Source: Diphasiastrum complanatum (Eukaryota > Streptophyta > Lycopodiopsida > Lycopodiales > Lycopodiaceae). From it: DNA of 64,000 bases. The stretch covers positions 51,468,841 through 51,532,840 of the forward strand of contig CM055095.1 in assembly GCA_029204225.1 (NCBI GenBank). The letters run 5' to 3'. Numbering within the stretch: position 1 is the first letter of the stretch; every line of letters begins with the position of its first letter. The notes under the pieces were generated by a model. It had not been told where the DNA came from and made no database searches. It worked only from the letters and a program-made list of their open reading frames with translations. The position numbers were made by a program, and so were the translations under genes. Of this stretch, positions 1-12,300 are shown one piece after another.

Positions 1-2290
1 AAAACATGAACATTCGAGTGCACAAGATGAACAGGATGAGTGGATGAAGTAGTAGGCCTTGGGAATGACAATTTGTGTGCTTTTGCCAAAGCACATGCTT
101 CACAAGCCTTGTCATTATTTGCCAAATATTTAGACAAACCAATAATCTTCTCCTCCTTGATCATGGATTGCATGGATATAAATTTGGGATGGCCCAACCT
201 TTTGTGCCAAAGCTCCTCCTTGGACATCACAAACTTGGTCATCAAACCACAAAGATTAGCTCCATCATTAGTATCCAACTTAAAGAGTCTTACAAATATT
301 GTCCCTCTTGCTACCGCTTTTTCATCCCTCTTGATCAAGCAAGCATCCACACAAAAATCAACTTGAAGACAATCACCAAGCATTTGACCAACACTTAGAA
401 GATTCTTAGTGATATTTGGCACAAATAGAATACCATCTAGCTTTAAGATCTTGGTGGATCCTAGATCTATTGGCACACTACCAATTTCTTCAATTTTACA
501 CTCATATCATTTGCAATATAAATGTACTTTCTAGTGCCATCATAGATGAGAAAAAAAATCCTCTTTGACTAGTCATATGAGAACTAGCACCACTATCTAT
601 TCACCAAGGATTTTCACCTTTAGAGCTAGAAGCAGAGTAAATTGACATCATAAGTGATTCTTCCTCTTCACTCTCCTCTCCATTCTTGCTTACCAAAAGT
701 CTTTTTCTTCTTGAAGCATTCCGAAGCAAAATGCCCCTTCTTACCACAATAGAAGCACTTCATCTTGGATTTGTCCTTCTTGCCACTTGTTGATGATTGT
801 CATGCATCATCACTCTCCTACTTGACCTTGTCCTTCTTCTTTGAATGTGTCTTCCCCTTGCATTTGCCTTTGCCTTGGATGATGAGTGCCTTCTCTTCCC
901 CTTCCTTTGCCATGATTTGCCCCATCCTAGCAAGCTTGAGCTCATGCCTACTCTCCTCGACCACCAATACACCTTGTAGGCTCTCCATGGATGGTAGCTC
1001 CCTTGAATAGCATAGGATTGAAGAAGGTTAGATAGATTCTCATTAAGACCATTCAACACAATTTGAACAAGCTCTTGAGACTTAATGGCATCACCAATAC
1101 ATGCAAGCTTCCAAATGTAATCCTTTACCCTCAAAACATAATTTTGGGCACTCTCTGCCATGTTTTGGAAAAGAATTTGGCTTCTCAAATTGAGAAGCCT
1201 TGAAGCTTGCAAAGTATCCCATGCCTTCTTGGCCAAGATGCAAGCTCCTATCTCCCTTCTGAGCTCATTAGACACATTCATCTTGATGCAATGCAAAGCC
1301 ATCTTTGATCTCTTCTTGAATCTAGTGGCATCTTGTAGGTTTTGAGGTTCTTCCTCAACCCCACTCACTATGTCAATGATGAGATCTTGTAGCACCAAGA
1401 TGTATTCCATTCTAATTTTCCATGTGGAATAGTTAGATGGAATCAATTTTTCACTTGCTTCCAATAGGTATGCCCTTATTGATATCATGATGAGCAAGAC
1501 ATGAGCACAAATCTCACACGTGTAAAATGACTCTAGAGATGAGTGTGTGACCTCCAAACAACTAGATTTGAACAAGATTCAAAGTGCTAGCAAGATCCAA
1601 TATGTTCTAGAGCACAAACTCTAGAATACACCAAAATCTAGTCCATGTGAAAAATGGATGTTCCCAAGATCCAACAAGCTTGACATTCCAAAATTGTTCC
1701 AAGGCACACAAAAATCAGACTCAATCACACCTATTGAACTCACACAAGCTCAAAAACTCTATTCTTGAGATCTAGATTGAAAAAGAAGAGATTTGAAAAC
1801 TATCTATATCATAGAATTTCACCCTCTTGATAAGCTTTGAGAGAAACTTCTAATTTTAGACATAACTCTCAATGAGATCAAGGTTATTGAATCGCAAAGA
1901 TCTAAAAAACACTAGGTGGGAACATCTACCTACCCTCAAAGATTAGATCCAAACATCGAAAAGATGCATCAACAACCCTTGATGCCTTAGTCTTCTCAAT
2001 CTACACTTTAAGCTCTTTCCATTAAATGTCTACTTTAACTCAATGGATCAAAAATGAGATTGCTACAAAATTTCAAAGTGGATGCAAATTACACATGGCC
2101 TGCACTTTACACACATTAAATGCTCAATATTGATCCAAGAAATCAATCAAATCTAGCTATCATTGGGCAGTTTGAAGCTAGGAGATAATCGAGATCGTAG
2201 AGCACTCTGAAACCTAGATTTTTCACACAAAATCTTGCTTCGTGATGATCTATCTACCTTGATCGTGCATGGATCTTGCTTTTGATACCA
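1..2290 (-). mobile_element. Ty1/copia retrotransposon relic, element A (gag-PR-INT part)
   Basis: Read on the minus strand the order is gag (about 1500 to 800), a CCHC knuckle near 705-780 ([14 protein letters not shown]), a protease motif near 520-620 (IDSGASSHM) and the GAG-pre-integrase region at 1-260 (HKRLGHPKF, then CEACALAKAHK). The element runs off the left edge, so RT and the 3' LTR are not seen. A degenerate primer-binding site (tgatacca) lies at 2283-2290. It is broken: TGG has become TGA just before the protease Asp, and there are frame changes between gag and the CCHC. The strand and family assignment is firm; the right boundary is inferred from the PBS and from the abrupt start of element B. 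Confidence 0.85.
760..1575 (-). pseudogene. copia gag (UBN2-type) of element A
   Basis: This open frame holds the typical plant copia Gag core. It starts near residue 40 with IPSNYSTWKIRMEYIL and continues with ALHCIKMNVSNELRREIG, a leucine-rich stretch and ELVQIVLNGLNENLSNLLQS. The first 30 or so residues before the core do not look like Gag and are probably leader read-through. The last third becomes basic and changes frame relative to the CCHC knuckle that follows at 705-780, so the Gag is broken. Family level is certain from motif order; it is not expected to make a working capsid. Confidence 0.8.
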
Positions 2291-2299
2291 TATTAAAGT

Positions 2300-3118
2300 T
2301 TATAAATTATGGGCCTTACAAAGATCCTCCACGTGCTTATCACCTTGATCTCTCTTCTTTTTTAAGTACTCACTCAAAAAATGTCCTCTGATTCCACAAT
2401 AGAAACATTTTAGCTTAGATCTATCTTTCTTCTTGCCAACAAAAGGAGAAGGCTCACCTTGATCTTGCCCTTTAGACCACTTGCCCTTTGAGAACATAGT
2501 CTCCTCCTCTCGAACTTGAGATGTGGAAGATGATCATCCTCTTGATAGGAGCCTAAACTCCTCATTCACCAAGATTTCTTGCAGGTCCTCCATACTTGGA
2601 AATGTCTTTTGAATAGCAAAACTTTAAACAAGATTATCATGATCATCCAATAAGTCATTAAGAACTACTTGAACAAGTTCTATCTCCTTAATGCTTTCAT
2701 CAATACATGCTAACTCATCATTGAATGTTTTAACCCTCAAAACAACAACATGAGCACTTTCATCATGCCTTTGTAAGCTTTGAAAGATTTGTCTCCTAAG
2801 GGTTAGAACCCTTGATGTAGATTTGGACTCATAAACTTTCTTTAAAGCTTCCAAAGCCTCACTAGATGTAGTGCACTTACCAATTTCCTTGAGAAGCTCA
2901 TTAGTCACATTCATCTTGATTATATGAAGAGCTTTCTTTGCCCTCCTATCATACCTCAATTGTTCTCGAGGCACCAAAGGTCTCTCCTCCACACCTATAG
3001 CAATGTCCATCAACTCATTGATCTCAAGGAGAGACTCCATTCTCACCTTCCAAGTTGAATAGTTGCTTGAGATAAGTCTATCATTGTTCTCCAACGTGAA
3101 GCTTCCATTTGTAGCCAT
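2300..3118 (-). pseudogene. copia gag of element B with in-frame stop
   Basis: The frame starts at 3118 with a Met and gives a clean Gag core (LISSNYSTWKVRMESLLEIN, then [14 protein letters not shown] and [16 protein letters not shown]). It stops at 2624-2626 with TAA exactly where element C has a Gln codon in NIVQS; reading through gives SFAIQK, the expected continuation. The downstream part in another frame holds the zinc knuckle (CFYCGIRGHF), where the expected last Cys is Tyr (SEYLKKK). The frame ends at 2300, next to the border with element A. Confidence 0.8.
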
Positions 3119-3695
3119 GTTGCAATGATTTGATCTTCTCTTTCAACCTGTTCCAATGCACTTAGCACTCTCTTGAAAGTCAAAAAATGAATCCAAAAAA
3201 AAATCACAAGATATGGAACCTCTCAAATCTCTTTCTTGCACAAAACTAGCAAAATCAACACGTAGAATTATGGCACATGATCACAACCTACAATATCATG
3301 AACTTGTGCACTCTCTAAGATTGAAACACACTCTTGAAAAGTCCATAAACTTCAAAATCAAGAGATCCTATCAATTTTAGGGTTTACACAAAAATGCATA
3401 TATCAAATCACACAAATTCTACATGCAAAAGCTAAAAACTTGATATAGAATCTTGAAGAATGATATAAATCCTTTCTTATGCATCAAAACTCGCCACAAT
3501 CCAACAAGTAGGGAGGGAAATCGGCCTACTACAAGTATTTTGACCTAAATTGAGCTTTGGATCAAAAAGATCCCCATTCTACACTTGAAAATGCTTGATT
3601 TTGACAAGGAATCACCCTAGCACACTCTAGAACTGATGGCGCCTCCAAATCACTCACTAGAATTGGCTTCTCCTCCAAATATAGCCTAAAACAAA

Positions 3696-3707
3696 GCTCT
3701 GATACCA
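3696..3707 (-). other. Primer-binding site of copia element B
   Basis: The 12 bases are the exact complement of tggtatcagagc, the initiator-Met tRNA 3' end match used by most plant copia elements. It abuts the LTR end at 3708, which fixes that LTR boundary. Confidence 0.8.
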
Positions 3708-4100
3708 TGTGAAAAATTAGATCATAAATATCTAATTTTGTCCTTTGATCTTTAGCTTATTTAGAGAGCACATCTAGTTTCATTACAAATGTAGAAATCA
3801 TGCATCTACTACACTTAGAATTTGAAAACTCAAGAAGAACTTGTCATAAACACTTAGATATGATAATTTATTGTTCATGTCCGTACAATAACAGTACTCA
3901 CACGTGTGGATCCATACACATAAAAAAAATAGCATTCTACACACAAAATTTCACTATATCACCACCAAAATACAAAAATTGATGTTAAAACCCAAAGAGA
4001 TATTTTCCATAAGAATGAACGAGAGAAGAATGAGAGAGATGGGATTCCTCCCACGCTTGTAGCCTATGTATAACAGGATCTTTTCCTATTTGAATGTTCT

Positions 4101-6097
4101 TATACAAGCTTATCAAAGTGGAGAACATCTGATTGTACAAGACAACAATTATAAAATAATTTGTATATATAGTTTTGACTATTTTAAAATTGAAATTTGT
4201 CTTTGTTGTGGATTGCGATTATTTTTTCTTTCAAAATATATTGAATGATGTTTGTCAATACCTAAGTTTGGAGTTCTATTTGTACAATATTGTATACAAA
4301 TGTTAAGTTTTTAACATTAAAAAAAAAATTAAAAGCTTTCAAAAAATACTGAAATCTTCAAGTTGTGCTTTTGAAAAAAAAAATTAATTGAATATTGTAA
4401 AAAAAAAATTAATTTACATATTTATGCAATTATTGTTCACCAATTCCATGAATTCATTTTTTATAATTTTCCATGATTTTAGTCCACAGTTTTATAGAGA
4501 GTAGTACTCACCCTAAATTTAAAACATTTGCACAATGTAACATTTTAAAAATATGAGATTTATTTGAGAAACTAAGATGCATAATTAACTAAATTTTTAA
4601 AAAATCATAAAAACTTTTTATAAACAAGTCTTTTCGCCATTTCTCATTTTAAAAGATTTCGCGTTATTGGCATTAATCTTTTCCGATCACAGTTTAAATT
4701 TTCACCAAATCTAGCTTTCATTTTAACTGAATACAAAAATATTTCTTTAAATTTGTAAGCTTGACATATCAAAAAGGCTAAGCTAGAGTCCAAGTTTAGC
4801 AAAGAGCAAGTTTCTTAAAAGACAAGTAACGATGACCAAAAGGGAACTCCACCCTTGCCTAGGACCTTGACAAAATTTGCAACGCATTATAGCATCATGC
4901 AGGGAGATCTAAACAAGTTGTATGTTCCAAAAGGCGACCATACACACATTGCATTCCAGATATGATTTGCGACTTCAAGTTAGTAAGTTAGCATTCGAGA
5001 TATAACTTGTAATTTCAAGTTACTAGGTTCTCGCAACAACAAAGTTCCATTTTTTTGTACATGGTAAGGCCCGTGCAGATTGGACCAAATAAACAATGCC
5101 GGTACCATCAAAGAGAAGCGCACATGAACTCTGCTTCGGAAAAATGTATTCTTGAAAGGCTGAACACAGTTATCCGAATGATCAGATGATAATATACAGA
5201 CTTGTGAGAGACTAAGAGAGGATTTTCTGTGTGAAACATAAACTCCGTCCTCAACTTGGTTATCTGATCATTTCTGTTGATAAAAAAATGATGCTCATTT
5301 CATACTTTTACACAGTTATTGATGCTTACAAAGATTAGATATCCTCTTTTGAATGTTGCTGCAGCTCCCATTGTCACAAAGAAGCTAACACGTCTAGTAG
5401 CATCATGTTGGAATTAAAAGGTATACCTGTGCAATCATTCAGGTAATATACCTTGTTTGATATCAATATTTCTTGAAATTCAAGTCAACAATGGTGAATC
5501 TTTTGGAACACAAGATTTGTCATATCTGCGAGCTCAGAATTGAACTTACTCATTGTGGTTTTTCAGAAATGTACTTTGTAAGCACAAAAGATTGTTTCTG
5601 GTAGTGATATCAATTGTGCTAATCCGCCACTTGAAGCAGCAATGGGAGCCCGTTAATTATTGGTCTTGAACTTCAAAGTACAGTTGACTTTTTCATCCCA
5701 AATTTGATCTCAGCAAATTCTACTAGTTGGTGCAAAGTATCTTGATGCAAGTAAAAGATGACAATTTACCACAGGTAAGTATTGACATAAATGAAAACCA
5801 TGAAATGACATCTGAAATCTTGAAACTCAAATTCAATGACAACCTTACCAAAAATATATTGATTTGTTAGGAAGTTGATAAACTCTGTGTAAAGCACCAA
5901 ACCCAAATATGGCTTTAAGCACGAAGTAATTAGACCGACCAGCAAAAATGGAATGGAAGCAGTAAACAGCTTAAGATATCATCAGGCCATTTGATTGGCT
6001 ATGGGAGTGTTAAACTCCGAGAGGGAAAAGTCAATCATTGTCTTCAATTTTAGGGAATGATGTCCTTGATGAAGGAAAAAGATCAGCTTCAATTATC
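4101..6097. other. Flank downstream of UBA3, no gene recognised
   Basis: The left part is very AT-rich with several A runs (4318-4400) and no open frame of note. The right part up to the UBA3 stop must contain the UBA3 3' UTR (minus strand, below 6098), but I see no clear AATAAA signal that fixes the polyadenylation site. Confidence 0.4.
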
Positions 6098-6352
6098 CTA
6101 TGTTGTATCCATCTCCTTGCTGAATGAAACCCGTACACGAAGAACACCATGTAATTTCTTATCATTAATGTTTAAAACACCACCAGAAGGATTTCCACCC
6201 ATTAATGATAGGAGAGAGAGCCGCAGGTTAGGTCTGGTCAATTCTTCCAAAATAGGTGGTGCTTGCATGTAGAGGTTGGTGCCTTGAAATGAGACACTGG
6301 GTCTTGACAATTTTGCTTTGAACCTTTGATCATTCAGTAGTGTGTCGATGCA
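6098..6352 (-). CDS. UBA3: UBA3 exon 9 (residues 352-435, UFD domain, stop)
   Basis: It starts after ttttccag and encodes the ubiquitin-fold domain that recruits the NEDD8 E2 ([20 protein letters not shown], then [11 protein letters not shown]). The stop TAG is at 6100-6098. Confidence 0.92.
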   Translation of the reverse strand, partial: CIDTLLNDQRFKAKLSRPSVSFQGTNLYMQAPPILEELTRPNLRLSLLSLMGGNPSGGVLNINDKKLHGVLRVRVSFSKEMDTT

Positions 6353-9300
6353 CTGGAAAACACACATAAGTTGGCACAAATACATCATAAGGAAAGCAAG
6401 TTCAAAGTTCAAACACTACAGCTGAGAGGCACATTTGTTATATAGAAATTTACCTGAATATAAAGCTTTCTGGAATGTCTCTTACATTGGGTAACTATTT
6501 GGACTTCAAGACAAGAAAATCTTATTTTGCATACCTCTTGCAAAGTGCAGGAGCAATCCACCTCAATAGGAACTCCTGGACTACACATTATACAGTTTGG
6601 GTCCTTCTCGTAAGACACAGTATGAGTGTAGACTCCTTGTGTTCCAACATACCTGCCCTCCATCATGAAATATAATATCAGTACTCATAAACTGCCTTAC
6701 GTATTTGCACAATAAAAGAACTCAAAACTTGAACTGTCTAAATCTATAAGCTGCCTACAAGTCACAAAATGTATTATGTCTTGTAGGGCGCATCAATTCT
6801 GGAAGCAGCTTAAGTTAAGATCAAAGCAAATACGCACATCATGTAATTGTCCATGCCTTTACTGCACATTGTTGCAATTTTCAGGGCTTCAAGAGCACAA
6901 ACAGCAGACACTATTGCGTTGGTGGAAGCAATGGCAGGAATGATGTTCTTCACCACACCCTGCAAAAGACAACTTTAGGATACTAACGACAATCATACAG
7001 CTACTTAGTTCTGAATGCAGGAAACCCGCAAAAGTAACACAGAATGTCTCAGGACCTGTTTGCATTGACAATTTTCAAGATGAAATCGGTCCCCCATCAG
7101 TGATATGCCAGATTATCATTTAAGGTATGACCGCTATGGCATCTTAAAATAAAGTGGAAGATGTATATGAAGTCCCTGAAAGAATCAAAAACTCTTAAGC
7201 CCGTGGCTACTAAATGCACCATTCATAACATGGCCCTTCTAATTTATTGAATGTTTATTGATTGAAAGCAACTCAGTCTGTTGAGCTTGAAACTGTCCAT
7301 GGGCCATTCAAAGAAAGCTCTTTCTAAAAAGCATTTGAACGGTCCATCATCATCAATCAGATAGCATGGGGCAAAGCACATATAAGACATCTGATAGCAT
7401 GGTAAGTTACCAGAAAAGTTGCCTGCTAGATGCCAATACAAACGATGCAATATGACAAGGTTAGAGAGCGTTATCAGGAATAGCCTAGCTTTCTGAAAGC
7501 CTTTTCTGGTGGCTGTTTTACTATCACTTACATAAATAAGAATGCCAAAACTGATAAATTGATCCCTTAAACACAACCAGCCCAAAGAAGTCTCTTCCTC
7601 TCAGTCAACTCAACCAAAAGTGCAGACCAAGTATGGAAAGCTATGATCAACCACTTGCCTATTGAGTTGATCAAACTAGCAACCAAGTGGTGGCTTATTG
7701 TGTTGCAAATAGGAGTCTGCAACATAATTTAAACTCCCATTCCATTTGTGTCAGCTTGATGCTATGGGATGCAACATCTGCCAACGTTCGACTCTCCCAA
7801 TAATGAGGTCCTTCAGTGGTACAAAGTTATAGTCAAGCTGTAACTGACAACCCTTCTGACCTTGGGTCCATAAATGGACCTTTATTTATTAAGTTGGGTA
7901 TTTTGCACAGATCTCCTCTATCAAGACATGTACCGAGTAGAGCACTACTATCGGACCACAAAAATGAGGTGTTGACCTTCACCCTGATTACATGGAGTCT
8001 ACGACCTTAATGACTAAAAATAGGCATGTGAGCCTTATTCTATTTGGCATACCTCAAATTAGGTGAACTAGATCATAGACTCAGTAAAACAGCTGTGAAG
8101 GTCTTCATCATGTCAATGCTTTACATTCAGTTCAAACTTCATTGATAATGTTACATCTCTTCTGGTGCTTTCAGTGCTTCAAGTGAGTTTGTCGTCATAA
8201 CTAAGTATCATAGCACATTCCTGCCAGTGGGAGAAAGAGGAAGCTACTTGCTGCAAACATGAGATTATCAACTATGGTGAACATATGGGGAAAGAACCCT
8301 AATTTCACATTTTTAGCTGAAGAGAGCAGTGGACACATAGTCTGTCATTGGAGAGTCTGGATAATTGACTGTACCTACTACCCAACATGGCTTCTCATGA
8401 TCAATAACTACATCCAACATGGAATATAATGCTAACTTGATAGGTCACTCGTGACCGCTGCATCTGACCTAGGCCCAGACCACTGACCATTTTAGTCAAT
8501 ACTCAGTTGAAAGTTCTAAATAATTGTACCCAACATGGGTTCTGTGAAAGATTTCAGATCCTTAAGATCCAATCTACTTGAATGATCTTTGGTTAGAAAG
8601 AGAAATACACTACCAATTTCACCAATGTAAAAAAATCAGCATCTACACACAATTTGAGATGCAAACACTAATAGAACTTGATCAAACTTGAATGAAATGA
8701 TTATGTACTGTTGCTATCTGTACAAAACCAGCAAGCTACTGTATTTCACACGTGTGGATCCAAAAATAGCAAATATAGATCATTCTACACATAGAATTGC
8801 AAGCAATCACCAAGATAGTGCACCAATGGATAGTAGAACCCAAGAGAACCATGTATAAGCATGAAATGAGATAGAGAAGAGAGAAGATGACTCTCTCCAC
8901 GAGTTACATCCTTTTATAGCAGGTCCAAACCCTATTTGGCCACTTGGCTTTCCCACCAAAATGCTAACCCTACCAATTTTGGGTCTAGATTCAATGTACC
9001 CAACTTATTCAAATTGAATCTACTCAAACTCGCATTCTATCTTTCCCACACTTTCAAAAAGTGTTTATTCAAATGAAATTTAGACTAATGAACTTTGAAA
9101 AGTCAACCTCTAAGTCTAAAACAAGCTTTGGCCTCAATATGCCAAATATGGAAATATTGCAAAATGTGATGAAACTAGTTGAATCTTTCACACTCCCTCT
9201 TCAACTAGTTTTAGCATAGACTTTGATAATACTCCAAGTGAAGTCCTATGCTTCATGAACAAGTCTTTTCCCAATGCTTTGGTGAAAATATCAGCTACAC

Positions 9301-12300
9301 ATTCCCTTGAAGACACATGTTGAAGCTCCACCTCCTTTGCAATGACTCGCTCCCTCACAAAATGATATTGTATCTCAATATGCTTGCTCCTAGCATGAAA
9401 GATAGGATTGGATGCCATTCTTTGAGCTGATTGATTGTCACAAAAGATGACTGGGCTCTCTGAAAAATCCAGCAAGTGAAGATCCTTGATCATCCTCTTG
9501 ATCCATACCATCTCCTTTGTGCAATGTGTAAGAGCTTTGTACTCGGCCTCACTAGATGACAATGAGATAGTGGCTTGTTTCTTTGACATCCATGATATAG
9601 CTCCATCACCTATGAAAATACAATAAGAACTAATGGATTTCCTATCCATTACATCTCCAGCATGGTCCGAATCTGAAAATCCAAAAAGATTAGGTGATGA
9701 TCCCTCATACAATATGCCAAAATCTCGAGTTCCAATGATGTACCTCAAAACTCGCTTTCCTAGCTTCCAATGCTCCTAGCATAGTTTTTGCCAATAGAAC
9801 TTTGATCCATCATAAGAATGATCTTCTTCCTAAGAATAGATCTCCTTTCAATGATCATGTAATGCTCAAAATAGAAACAACCATAATTGATATAGAGAAT
9901 AGTCTCCACTTGGGATGCTTCACTATTTCTTACATCAATTTTGCATGTAAAAATGTGACTAGAACATGCAGAATCAAATAAAATATAAATGAAATGATTC
10001 CACCATGCTTCCAACTCTGAACTCTCTGAAAAAATACAGCAAACAAACAATAAATGTGAGTGATCAACTTTTGCTTCCATGTCTCCTCCTCCTTTGTCCT
10101 TTGTTGCCTTGTATCCACCATGATACTCCATGAATGAGCCTCCATCTTCATCTTGCCACAAGAAACCATCAAACCTTGGAAATCCATGAGTAGGTGAGTA
10201 CATTAATGATGCAAATCCAGCACCACATGACTCCATAAACCAAGCAGTTTGCACTTGTCCATCTTCAAGATCTACTTGACACAAGAAAATGACCATGAAT
10301 TCACCAAAAATTGACAATCTCCAAGTATTGGCACCAAGTACCTCAACACTTGAGAACTTAGCCATGGATGAGTGACATAATGAACCTCCAATAGCTTCAT
10401 TTCTATCAGCAAAATCAGCCAAGAATGCTAGTACAAATCCAACATCAAAACAATGCTCACCAATGTAGCTAGTTTCACCATATCTTGACAATTTGAACAC
10501 ATCCACATGAAATTGCTCAAACATGAGATAGAACAAGTAAAGTAAACTTGAACAACACTTCCTTGTTGCTCCTTTGACCTTACTTGAGCCTTCAATATGC
10601 TGTAAAAACAGATCCATAACACCTTTGCCAATTACCTCTCCTTTGATGCTCTTGACTAGCTCAAATTGCCAACTTCCCTTTTGACTAGTTGAAGCACTTT
10701 GAGATCAACCTCTTGAACTTCAACTTGACCATCAAAGTCATTGAACAAACTTTGTTTTCCAGATCCATTACTTGATTTTACAGCAAGATAACATCCATCC
10801 ACTTGCATAGCTCCATGTACACAAGAAGATCTTCCAAACGATGTTCCACTCTTCATAAGAGATTGATACTCAAGATCCATTGCTTGGATCCACTCCTCTT
10901 CTTTCCTTGCTTGATCTACACTTGTAGGATCATCCAAAGAGGTTAGGAAAGCAACATAATTTCCAAAAACTACTTGCTTACCCTTTTGATCATATGTGAG
11001 CCTTGAAGGTACTTGTCTTTCTCTTGATGTTCTCCTTGGCTTTTGACTTGATGAAGGTCCATCATCACCACCATCCAAAGTAGAATCCTTCTCATCAACA
11101 TCAAGAATGTTAGATCCATCTACTTTACCAAATCATGCTTGAAGACACCTTTGGAATGTTTCCCTCATCAAAAATGACATCTCTACCAACAATCACTTTG
11201 TTAGTAGAAGGAATGTAAACCTTGTAGGCTTTACTCACCTCACTATATCCAACAAAAATACCTCTTCTTGAAGATGGATCCTCCTTGGTCCTATCATCAA
11301 GAATAATGTTGACAGAGCATGTGCATCCAAAGGTTCTTAGAAAGTTGACACTCGGCCTCCTCTTGAATAGCATCTCAAAAGGTGTCCTTCCATCCAAAAT
11401 AGCACTCGACCACCTATTGCACAAGAAATTGGCACACAACAAAGCTTGATCCCAAAATGGTTTGTCAAGATTAGCACTTAACCTCATAGCTATAGCACTT
11501 TCACATAAAGTTCTATTCTTCCTTTCAGCCACTCCATTTTGTTGTGGGGTTCTTGATGTTGTATACTCCCTCTTGATCCCATGCTCATCACAAAAGGCCT
11601 TGAACTTGTTAGATATGTACTCACCACCATTGTCACCTCTCAAGCACTTGATCTTTGTCGAGAATTGGTTCTCCCTTGCATTCTTGAACTTGACAAAGAC
11701 ATCATACACTTCATCCTTGCTCTTTAGTAGATAGATCCAACAAAATCTACTAAAATCATCAATGAATGTTACATACATCTTAGCTCCACTATTGCTAATT
11801 GTAGTAAATCCATGAATATCCGAATGTACAAGTTGAAAAGGCTTTGTAGATCTAGAAATAGATCTAATATAAGGTAGTCTATGTGACTTAGACAAAGCAC
11901 AAGACTCACAAACATGCTTGTCATTACTTAAGGAACTTGGAAGACCAATCACAACCTTCTTCCTTGCCATATAGATGGAATAAACAAGACATCCTCCAAA
12001 TGAACATTCCTATTTGTAGAGAGAGAAATAGGAATTGTGCCAATCCCTTTGATTGCACACTCACCATCATTGGCCGTGTAGATCACCCTCTTGTCATCTC
12101 CATATGCCAACAAAGAAGTGAAGTACTCTTTGTGAAAGGTCATGTGTGAACTTGCTTCACTATCAATCCACCAAGGATCTAGATCTCCATCATTAGCAAG
12201 CATACATGAAGACATCACAAAAGCATCATCATTTGCATCTTGCACATCCAAACCATCCTCATCAAGAGTAAGATTACCTTGCTTGTCTCCTTGATCTCTC

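Larger units (their letters stand above)
2291..4100 (-). mobile_element. Ty1/copia retrotransposon fragment, element B (5' LTR, PBS, gag)
   Basis: This is a second minus-strand copia element, cut off at its 3' side where element A begins. From right to left it has a 5' LTR starting at 3708 (tgtgaaaaattag), a PBS complementary to initiator-Met tRNA at 3696-3707 (gctctgatacca), a leader and a gag at 3118-2300. The LTR is a diverged relative of the element C LTR: both carry the cacacgtgtggatcc block and a matching order of motifs. The right end of the LTR is not clear; 4100 is where the resemblance to element C fades. Either A inserted into B or the two were joined by deletion. Confidence 0.7.

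Noticed and set aside
6409-6666. Extra small exon between UBA3 exons 8 and 9 (ag-KALYIQ-gtaaat)
   Set aside because: Exons 8 and 9 already join in phase with the family spacing, so an extra 16-base exon would break the frame.
9930-10187. Gag-like words in the segment replacing RT
   Set aside because: [10 protein letters not shown] alone, without the rest of the Gag core, is too little to call a gag.
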